Source: Clostridia bacterium (lineage in GTDB: Bacteria; Bacillota; Clostridia; Christensenellales; CAG-1252). From it: a stretch of 12,102 nucleotides of DNA. The notes beneath the pieces were generated by a model. It was not told where the DNA came from, ran no database searches, and saw only the letters and a list, made by a program, of their open reading frames with translations. Location of the stretch: assembly GCA_009928745.1 (NCBI GenBank), contig SACC01000019.1, positions 1 through 12,102 on the forward strand, read 5' to 3'. This document shows positions 6,633 through 12,102 of this stretch, in pieces. Position numbers and translations under genes: made by a program. How positions within the stretch are numbered: position 1 is the first letter of the stretch; every line of letters starts with the position of its first letter.

Positions 6633-7010
6633 ATGGCTCGTATATCTGGTGTAGATTTGCCGAGAGAAAAAAGAATAGAAATAGGCTTGACCTATATCTA
6701 TGGCATTGGACGAGTAACCGCTAACAAGATACTGAAAGAAGTGGGTGTTGACCCCAATATCAGAGTGAAAGATCTTACTGATAATCATGTATCCTTGTTG
6801 CGTGAGTACATTGAACATAATTTGCAAGTGGAAGGCGACCTCAAGAGAGAGGTTGATATGAATATCAAGCGTTTGAGAGATATCGGCTGTTATCGCGGCA
6901 TAAGGCACAGAAAAGGTTTGCCTGTACGCGGTCAGACCAGCAAGACTAACGCAAGAACAAGAAAGGGCCCAAGGCGCACCGTAGGTCGCGCTAAGGCAGC
7001 AACCAAGTAG
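6633..7010 (+). CDS. rpsM: 30S ribosomal protein S13
   Basis: S13 sits in the small-subunit head, contacts the P-site tRNA with its C-terminal tail and forms bridges to L5. The start at 6633, seven bases after the GGAGGT box, gives 125 residues and the canonical MARISGVDLPREKR. An upstream in-frame TTG would place the ribosome binding site inside the gene and is rejected. The helix-two-turn-helix segment with YGIGRVTANKIL, the RLRDIGCYRGIRHRKGLPVRGQ signature, and the basic tail TNARTRKGPRRTVGRAKAATK are all present. It is the first gene of the alpha segment. Confidence 0.98.
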   Translation: MARISGVDLPREKRIEIGLTYIYGIGRVTANKILKEVGVDPNIRVKDLTDNHVSLLREYIEHNLQVEGDLKREVDMNIKRLRDIGCYRGIRHRKGLPVRGQTSKTNARTRKGPRRTVGRAKAATK

Positions 7011-7021
7011 GAGGAAGCGGC

Positions 7022-7414
7022 ATGGCAGTGAGAAAAAGTGCGGTTAAAAAGCGCAAAGATATAGTTCGTGTTGAGAAAGGTCAGGTACACATTCAGTGTT
7101 CTTTCAACAACACGATCGCTACATTCACCGATATGCAAGGTAATGCTATTTCCTGGTCTAGCTCCGGAAAACTCAGTTTTCGTGGTTCTAAAAAAAGCAC
7201 ACCTTATGCAGCTCAGATGGTAACTGAAGATGCGGCAAAGATAGCTTTAGAGCATGGTATGAGATCCGTGGAAGTTTTCATTAAAGGACCAGGACAGGGC
7301 AGAGAGAATGCGATAAGAGCATTGGCAAACGCAGGGATTGCGGTTACACTCATCAAAGATGTATCCCCTATTCCTCACAACGGTTGCCGTCCGCCCAAGC
7401 GCAGAAGAATATAG
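7022..7414 (+). CDS. rpsK: 30S ribosomal protein S11
   Basis: S11 lies on the platform of the small subunit near the mRNA exit. The 130-residue protein has the expected HIQCSFNNTIATFTD strand, SSGKLSFRGSKKSTPYAAQ, IKGPGQGRENAIRAL, and the conserved C-terminus DVSPIPHNGCRPPKRRR. AGGAGGAAG overlapping the rpsM stop sets the start. Nothing unusual was seen. Confidence 0.98.
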   Translation: MAVRKSAVKKRKDIVRVEKGQVHIQCSFNNTIATFTDMQGNAISWSSSGKLSFRGSKKSTPYAAQMVTEDAAKIALEHGMRSVEVFIKGPGQGRENAIRALANAGIAVTLIKDVSPIPHNGCRPPKRRRI

Positions 7415-7424
7415 GAGGTAGAAT

Positions 7425-8078
7425 ATGGCGAAATATACAGGTCCAGATTGTCGTTTGTGCAGAAGAGAGGGTGAGAAACTTTATCTTAAGGGCGACAGAT
7501 GTTATAACATCAGCAATGAAGGAACAACTAAAAAGTTGTGTCCGCTAGATAAGGGGCGTACTGCTCCTCCCGGACCAGTTAGACCGGGCAGAAGAAAGAT
7601 TTCGGGATATGCTCTGCAACTTCGTGAAAAACAGAAGACTAAGAGAGCATACGGCTTACTTGAGAAGCAATTCTATCACTATTACGTAAAAGCCGAAAGA
7701 ATGAAGGGCATAACCGGCGAAAATATGTTGATATTGATAGAAAGAAGACTCGACAACATCGTATTCCGTCTCGGACTCGGCGCATCAAGAGCGCAGGCAA
7801 GACAGATTGTTAATCACGGTCATATTACCGTTAACGGTTTGGGCGTTGATATACCTTCGTATCTTGTAAGCATGGGTGACGTAATCGCTGTCAAGGAAAG
7901 CAAAGCGTCCAACAAGCTTTTTGAAGCTGTTAAAGAAGTTGGCTCCAAGTCTGTAATACCCAAGTGGCTAGAGCTCGACAAAACCACTTTGACAGGTAAA
8001 GTTTTGCAGCTTCCTTTAAGAGAAGATATAGATTCAAGAATCAAGGAGCATATGATCGTCGAGTTATACTCCAAGTAA
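7425..8078 (+). CDS. rpsD: 30S ribosomal protein S4 with displaced fourth zinc cysteine
   Basis: S4 is a primary 16S rRNA-binding protein that starts 5'-domain assembly and, in several bacteria, represses its own operon. The 217-residue product is about ten longer than usual. The N-terminus has C9, C12 and C26 exactly as in zinc-binding S4 proteins. The fourth cysteine, usually five residues after the third (C31), is absent there. An insertion follows CYNISNEGTTKKL and the next cysteine is C39, giving C-x12-C. The usual PPGQHG motif then reads PPGPVRPG. The S4 RNA-binding domain (RLDNIVFRLGLGASRAQARQIVNHGHITVNG, given in the gene at residues about 104-134) is normal, as is the C-terminus IVELYSK. 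Confidence 0.97.
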   Translation: MAKYTGPDCRLCRREGEKLYLKGDRCYNISNEGTTKKLCPLDKGRTAPPGPVRPGRRKISGYALQLREKQKTKRAYGLLEKQFYHYYVKAERMKGITGENMLILIERRLDNIVFRLGLGASRAQARQIVNHGHITVNGLGVDIPSYLVSMGDVIAVKESKASNKLFEAVKEVGSKSVIPKWLELDKTTLTGKVLQLPLREDIDSRIKEHMIVELYSK

Positions 8079-8096
8079 TGTCAGGAGGTAGTATTA

Positions 8097-9053
8097 ATGA
8101 TAGAAATCAAGAAACCCCAAATTGTTACTGAGGAAAGGGCAGATGGCAGCTACGCAAAGTTTGTAATGGAGCCACTGGAAAAAGGACTGGGAACCACTTT
8201 AGGAAATGCTTTGAGGAGAATGCTTCTTTCTGCACTACCCGGTACTGCAGCAGTAGGCATCAAAATAGAGGGCGTTCAGCACGAGTTCTCCACAATACCC
8301 GCTGTTGTTGAAGATGTTGTGGAAATAATACTGAATATCAAGGGATTGTCGTTCAAAGCTATCGGTAATCTCGATAACGAGAATAAGCCCGTTGTACGTA
8401 TTAATAAATACACGGCGGGTCCAGTTACCGGAGCGGATATTGACTGCGGCATTGATGTGGAATTACTTAATCCCAATCAATATATTTGTACAATAGACGA
8501 GGGCGGCAGACTTGAGATGGAGATAACAGTTGGTTCAGGCAGAGGTTATGTAACCGCAGACAAGAATAAGGACTTCAGAAAACCTATCGGATATATCCCT
8601 GTTGACAGCATCTTTACTCCTGTTGTAAATACAAATTACATTGTAGAGGACACCCGTGTAGGTCAAAGCTTGGATTATGACAAGCTGACCATAGAACTAA
8701 CCACTAACGGCACGGTATCTGCGAAAGAAATAATCAGTCTCGCGGCAAAAATATTGGATGATCATACAAGATTATTCGTAGATTTGTCCAGCACAGTAGG
8801 CGAATACAGTATCCTCGTCAGTCAGGATGACAACAAACAGCAGAAGGTTATGGAAATGACCATTGAAGACCTCGATCTGTCGGTGCGTTCATATAATTGT
8901 CTGAAAAGAGCGGGCATTCATACCGTTGAGGATTTGACAAAGAAATCAGAAGAAGATATGCTCAAAGTTCGCAATCTTGGTCAAAAGTCTTTGGACGAAG
9001 TTATCAAAAAACTTGAAGACCTCAACCTTTCATTGCGTAATAATGACGACTAA
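8097..9053 (+). CDS. rpoA: DNA-directed RNA polymerase subunit alpha
   Basis: The alpha dimer scaffolds assembly of RNA polymerase and its C-terminal domain contacts promoter UP elements and activators. The 318-residue protein has the N-terminal dimerisation domain with FVMEPLEKGLGTTLGNALRR (residues about 22-41) and the DxRVGQxLDYDKLTIE region. The C-terminal domain starts near residue 252. R264, N267, G295 and K297 correspond to the E. coli DNA-contacting residues R265, N268, G296 and K298, in VRSYNCLKRAG and NLGQKSL. A strong AGGAGG box at 8083-8088 sets the start. UP-element use is therefore expected to be preserved. Confidence 0.98.
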   Translation: MIEIKKPQIVTEERADGSYAKFVMEPLEKGLGTTLGNALRRMLLSALPGTAAVGIKIEGVQHEFSTIPAVVEDVVEIILNIKGLSFKAIGNLDNENKPVVRINKYTAGPVTGADIDCGIDVELLNPNQYICTIDEGGRLEMEITVGSGRGYVTADKNKDFRKPIGYIPVDSIFTPVVNTNYIVEDTRVGQSLDYDKLTIELTTNGTVSAKEIISLAAKILDDHTRLFVDLSSTVGEYSILVSQDDNKQQKVMEMTIEDLDLSVRSYNCLKRAGIHTVEDLTKKSEEDMLKVRNLGQKSLDEVIKKLEDLNLSLRNNDD

Positions 9054-9064
9054 GGAGGCATAAT

Positions 9065-9571
9065 ATGTTAAGAAAATTAGGAAAACGCACAGACCAGCGT
9101 ATGGCGATGCTCAAAAATCAGGTAACCGCCCTATTATGGAATGGAAAAATTGAGACGACAGTTACGCGCGGTAAAGATGTTGCCCGTATTGCTGAGAAAC
9201 TTTTGACGCTCGCTATTAATTCATTTGAGGATACCGTTGAGGTAAAAAAGACCAAGGTTAATCTTAAGAATGAGAAAACCGAGATTACTTTTACCAATGA
9301 CGGAGTAAAGAAGCTTGCTGCAAGAAGAAAACTCATGGCAGAACTTTATGACGTAAAAGAACTAAAAGCTAAGGACGAGAGCAAAAGCAAATATATCAAG
9401 CGTACCCGTGATATTAAGCATCCGCTTATTGAGAAGTTATTTAATGAATATGCTCCTAAGTATGCGGCTAGGAACAAAGAACAGTCACAGGCAGGCGGCT
9501 ATACTACTATGCTAAGACTAGGCGTAAGACGCGGCGATAATGCAGAAATGGCAATTATCCAATTAATCTAA
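9065..9571 (+). CDS. rplQ: 50S ribosomal protein L17, long form
   Basis: L17 binds 23S rRNA domain III near the exit tunnel. The product has 168 residues against roughly 115-130 in E. coli and Bacillus. The N-terminal core (RKLGKRTDQRMAMLKNQV, IETTVTRGKDV) and the C-terminal core (HPLIEKLFNEYAPKYAARN, GGYTTMLRLGVRRGDNAEMAIIQL) are canonical. The extra length lies between residues about 54 and 118, a charged stretch with KKTKVNLKNEKTEITFTNDG and ESKSKYIKRTRDIK, and in a short QSQA insert before GGYT. Similar long forms are, from memory, seen in some Clostridia, so the frame is trusted. The gene ends the operon just before a terminator. Confidence 0.96.
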   Translation: MLRKLGKRTDQRMAMLKNQVTALLWNGKIETTVTRGKDVARIAEKLLTLAINSFEDTVEVKKTKVNLKNEKTEITFTNDGVKKLAARRKLMAELYDVKELKAKDESKSKYIKRTRDIKHPLIEKLFNEYAPKYAARNKEQSQAGGYTTMLRLGVRRGDNAEMAIIQLI

Positions 9572-9591
9572 TATTTTTATTAGTAATTATT

Positions 9592-9628
9592 ACAGCTGTC
9601 TGAAATGACAGCTGTTTTTCTTTTTTTT
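9592..9628 (+). terminator. Strong intrinsic terminator after rplQ
   Basis: ACAGCTGTC (9592-9600) and GACAGCTGT (9607-9615) form a perfect 9-bp stem with the 6-base loop TGAAAT. A T-rich tract of 13 bases with a single C follows at once (9616-9628). It closes the ribosomal operon and separates it from the surface-protein gene. Confidence 0.95.
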
Positions 9629-9825
9629 GGGCATTTTGATAAGCTTTAGGTGCAATGAAAATACATTGCACTAAATTAAGCGTTTTATTCTAAAGCTTTA
9701 TAGACTAGTAAAGCCGATATCGGAGAATACAATTAATTAGTTTTAATTACGCAATAATACAATCTAAAAAATTAAGCGGCTAATCAATGCAGGCGCAACT
9801 GGTAAAAAGAAAAATATTGATTATA
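9629..9825. other. Non-coding intergenic region with inverted repeats
   Basis: No credible gene is present on either strand. TTTAGGTGCAATG (9645-9657) pairs with CATTGCACTAAA (9664-9675) around the loop AAAATA, with one bulged G. ATAAGCTTTAG (9639-9649) can instead pair with CTAAAGCTTTAT (9690-9701), which would enclose or compete with the first stem. CCGATATCGG (9714-9723) is a 10-bp palindrome. AATCAAT (9782-9788) and ATTGATT (9816-9822) form a widely spaced pair just upstream of the next promoter. No T tract follows the first stems, so they are not typical terminators. Function is unknown. Confidence 0.6.
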
Positions 9826-9854
9826 TTGCTTAAAGTTATTATATATGTTATATT
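9826..9854 (+). promoter_or_regulatory. Predicted sigma-A promoter of the surface-protein gene (extended -10)
   Basis: TTGCTT at 9826-9831 and TATATT at 9849-9854 are 17 bases apart, with TG one base upstream of the -10 box (TGT-TATATT). The layout is the same as that of the rpsM promoter. Transcription would begin near 9861, right at a 16-bp palindrome, giving a leader of about 44 bases. Confidence 0.6.
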
Positions 9855-9861
9855 ATTATTT

Positions 9862-9900
9862 ACAATGCGCGCATTGTTTCTTAATGCGCGCGCGGAGGAG
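9862..9900 (+). promoter_or_regulatory. Palindrome and ribosome-binding-site hairpin in the leader of the surface-protein gene
   Basis: ACAATGCGCGCATTGT (9862-9877) is a perfect 16-bp palindrome placed at about +1 to +17, a usual operator position. Its right half, GCGCGCATT (9867-9875), is also the exact complement of AATGCGCGC (9883-9891), so the RNA can form a GC-rich 9-bp hairpin with the loop GTTTCTT. That hairpin ends two bases before the ribosome binding site GGAGGAG (9894-9900). The sequence could act as a DNA operator, an RNA switch or an mRNA-stabilising 5' stem; these cannot be told apart by reading. Confidence 0.55.
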
Positions 9901-9904
9901 TTTT

Positions 9905-12102
9905 ATGATTAGGCGTGTTTCAAAAAAGCATTCAAAACTAATAATATTTCTATTATTGATTTTAGTTATGTCTGTATTTTCCATAAGCGGAGCGGCTTTT
10001 GCCGAAGAAGATACGCTTATGTACGAAAAGCTTAGCGCAAGAATTGAGGTCTTAGAATATGCAAGACTTGAGGGTTATGCCTCGAGTCTTGATTATTCCT
10101 CCATTAGCGAGGCAGTTACTGCCGCAATGATTGAAACCGCAGTGGAAGAACTAAAGCTTTTTATTGGTAACGCAATGATATTGGCTATCGCTGATGCTCA
10201 GGCGTTTGACCTTTCAATTATCGCTCTGCCTGCAATACTTGAGTTGACGCTCGAGGACTATGAAGCGGTTAGCGCAGTCAGAGCAACATATGAAGCATTG
10301 ACCATTGACGCTAAACGCAAAACGACCAAGCTGTCCGATTTGGTTAGCCTTGAAGGTCAATGTAATACGCTTGCGGCGGATAGATTCGTGGAATTACAGT
10401 CAGAGTTGCCTGATAATCTTCCCGAACTTATTGAGGCGGTAGTAATAAAGGTTGCCGCGTTAAGAGAATTTTTTGATACTTATATGCTGGACGGCGCGGC
10501 AGAACTTGCGGATTGCTCTCATTTTATTGCTATTGAGAATAGTGTTAAGTCATTGCAGAAGGCGCAGTCAGACAGCGAGAGCGCTGCTGCAACCGACGCG
10601 CTTATCGCGCTAATATCCGAGACTGTTACGCTAGCAGATACGCAAGCTGCGCAAGACGCAAGAGAGTCATATCAAGCGCTTAGCGACGAGGCAAAATTAT
10701 TGGTAAGCAATTACGCTACGTTGACAGCGGCGGAGACAGTGATTGATCAACTTACTGCATATGTTGGCGCGGCTGCAGAGTTTGATGCAATGGTACAAGC
10801 TTTTCCCGTTAATATTACATATTCGAATAAAACTGCAGTGGAAAATGCGCGTACAAAATACAACTCATTGCCTACCGAGGCAAAGGTATTCGCAACAGAA
10901 TACGCGAGTCTTGCATTGGCAGAAGCCCGCATAGCAGAGCTGACAGTAGCTAAGGCAATAGCAGAAGAGGTAAAAGCGAGTATTGCTACGCTTGTTAATG
11001 TTACGCTAGTATTTGAGAACAGAATTGAGGAAATAAGGGTTAATTATGATTTGCTTGGCGCCGATGCAAAAAGTTTTGTAACCAATTATAGCCTGCTGAC
11101 TGGCGCAGAAACCCGTATTGCGGTGTTAAATGCGGCAAAGGTTACCGGAGAGGCTTTTGAATTGCGTATTTTGGAACTGCCGTCAGTAGTTGACGGGATT
11201 GATACAGACGATGACGCAAGTGTTCATAATGCGGGAAGATTTATTAATGAGGTATATGAGGACTATAACCTACTGACCGCAGACGAAAAATCTTTCGTTA
11301 CAAGCTATGCTATTATAGAAAGCAGTCTTGCTATAGTTGACACGATTATAGCGGCAGCTGATGCGGCTTTTGTTATCGGGATATTTGAGGGTCTTGACGC
11401 TGTTATTACTTATGATGACAAGCCGATAGTAGAAAGCGCGCGTATGGCATACGAAGCATTAAGCGCAGAAAGCAAGCTGCTGGTTAATAATTACAATAAG
11501 CTGCTAAACGCCGAAGCGGCGCTTGCTGCTATTGAAAAGACAATATCCGACGCGCTTGCAGTAGATAACAAGATAGAGGCGTTCGGCGCAATTACTTATG
11601 CCAAAATAAACAATATAATTGCCGCGCGCGCCGATTATGAAACACTCAGCCAAAACTCGAAGGCGTTAGTGACGAAATTGCAGGCGCTTTTGGATGCGGA
11701 AGCATGTATTCCGCTGTTACTTGCGGAAAAAGCTACGGCTGACACGGTAACAGTAATAATAGAAAATTTGCCGGCTAATATCAGTCTTGCAGATGCCAAT
11801 TCTGTGGAAAATGCGAGAACAAAATATAACGAACTTTCCGCAAGTGAGAAATTATATGTGACAAATTATACCGCATTGACAGCTGCGGAAGACAAAATCA
11901 CCCTGCTTACGCAACAAAGTCAGAGCGCGGAAGGAATAATTGCACTTATCGCAAATATCCCCGAAATTATTGATAACGATAATCACAATGAAGCAAAGGT
12001 GGCAGCTCAAGCGGCAAGAACAGCGTATAACGCGGCTGCAACAGCGGTAAAGGCGGCGGTGAATAATTATAATAATCTTTTAATACTTTTGGGTATTCTG
12101 TT
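9905..12102 (+). CDS. Secreted protein with ten degenerate helical repeats (3' end cut by window)
   Basis: The frame is open from ATG at 9905, after GGAGGAG at 9894-9900, to the window end: 732 residues with no stop. Residues 1-33 form a signal peptide: a basic start, a hydrophobic core at about 12-28, and AFA before the predicted cut at 33/34. The rest is rich in Ala, Glu and Asp and consists mostly of repeats of the form VExARxxYxxLSxEAKxLVxNYxxLxxAExxI. The marker arginine of each repeat is at 126, 187, 253, 316, 378, 445, 513, 575, 638 and 705, a spacing of 61-68. The first two copies are the most degraded. Similar repeats occur in exported proteins of Firmicutes and somewhat resemble FIVAR modules. 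A helical stalk or surface adhesin is inferred; any cell-wall anchor or catalytic domain would lie beyond the window. The gene has its own promoter. Confidence 0.85.
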   Translation, partial: MIRRVSKKHSKLIIFLLLILVMSVFSISGAAFAEEDTLMYEKLSARIEVLEYARLEGYASSLDYSSISEAVTAAMIETAVEELKLFIGNAMILAIADAQAFDLSIIALPAILELTLEDYEAVSAVRATYEALTIDAKRKTTKLSDLVSLEGQCNTLAADRFVELQSELPDNLPELIEAVVIKVAALREFFDTYMLDGAAELADCSHFIAIENSVKSLQKAQSDSESAAATDALIALISETVTLADTQAAQDARESYQALSDEAKLLVSNYATLTAAETVIDQLTAYVGAAAEFDAMVQAFPVNITYSNKTAVENARTKYNSLPTEAKVFATEYASLALAEARIAELTVAKAIAEEVKASIATLVNVTLVFENRIEEIRVNYDLLGADAKSFVTNYSLLTGAETRIAVLNAAKVTGEAFELRILELPSVVDGIDTDDDASVHNAGRFINEVYEDYNLLTADEKSFVTSYAIIESSLAIVDTIIAAADAAFVIGIFEGLDAVITYDDKPIVESARMAYEALSAESKLLVNNYNKLLNAEAALAAIEKTISDALAVDNKIEAFGAITYAKINNIIAARADYETLSQNSKALVTKLQALLDAEACIPLLLAEKATADTVTVIIENLPANISLADANSVENARTKYNELSASEKLYVTNYTALTAAEDKITLLTQQSQSAEGIIALIANIPEIIDNDNHNEAKVAAQAARTAYNAAATAVKAAVNNYNNLLILLGIL

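Noticed and set aside
9572..9628. L17 downstream element or other structured RNA after rplQ
   Set aside because: Only a simple perfect stem with a T tract is visible, which is fully explained as an intrinsic terminator.
9629..9904. tRNA, riboswitch or CRISPR array in the intergenic region
   Set aside because: No cloverleaf, no recognised aptamer core and no regularly spaced direct repeats were found; only the inverted repeats described.
10743..10934. Short open frames on both strands inside the surface-protein gene
   Set aside because: They are out of frame with the continuous repeat-coding frame, lack ribosome binding sites and have no recognisable product.
9905..12102. Frameshift or pseudogene in the surface-protein gene
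   Set aside because: Codon-by-codon reading shows one uninterrupted frame with the repeat motif in the same frame throughout.

Overview
The window reads as the conserved spc and alpha ribosomal-protein cluster of a Bacillota (Firmicutes) bacterium, most likely an uncultured or little-studied member of the Clostridia. Supporting points are: a zinc-type (four-Cys) S14; a small KOW-domain protein between map and infA; near-perfect AGGAGG ribosome binding sites; a long form of L17; and rpsD lying between rpsK and rpoA, which differs from the Bacillus subtilis arrangement. DNA composition looks moderately AT-rich. The taxonomic call is an inference and stops at class level.

Layout. Positions 2-6464 carry, all on the + strand and with almost no gaps: rplE (5' end cut by the window), rpsN, rpsH, rplF, rplR, rpsE, rpmD, rplO, secY, adk, map, a KOW protein gene, infA and rpmJ. 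A 168-bp gap (6465-6632) holds a good predicted extended -10 promoter, a dyad over its -10 box and a structured leader. It opens the alpha segment rpsM-rpsK-rpsD-rpoA-rplQ (6633-9571), which ends at a strong intrinsic terminator (9592-9628). Together these genes make ribosomal proteins, the SecY translocon channel, adenylate kinase, the N-terminal Met peptidase, IF1 and RNA polymerase alpha, the usual growth-rate-coupled set.

Beyond the terminator, 9629-9904 is non-coding, with several inverted repeats, a second extended -10 promoter and a 16-bp perfect palindrome at the predicted transcription start. From 9905 to the window end runs one open frame (732 residues visible, no stop). It encodes a secreted protein with a signal peptide and ten degenerate helical repeats of 61-68 residues. 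This gene is accessory and is the least conventional part of the window.

The core proteins themselves carry several lineage-specific oddities: a 10-residue insertion that moves the fourth zinc cysteine in S4, a CxC instead of CxxC in the adenylate kinase lid, a changed C-terminal signature in L6, a rebuilt loop in IF1 and an expanded L17. No CRISPR array, insertion sequence, rRNA or tRNA was seen.
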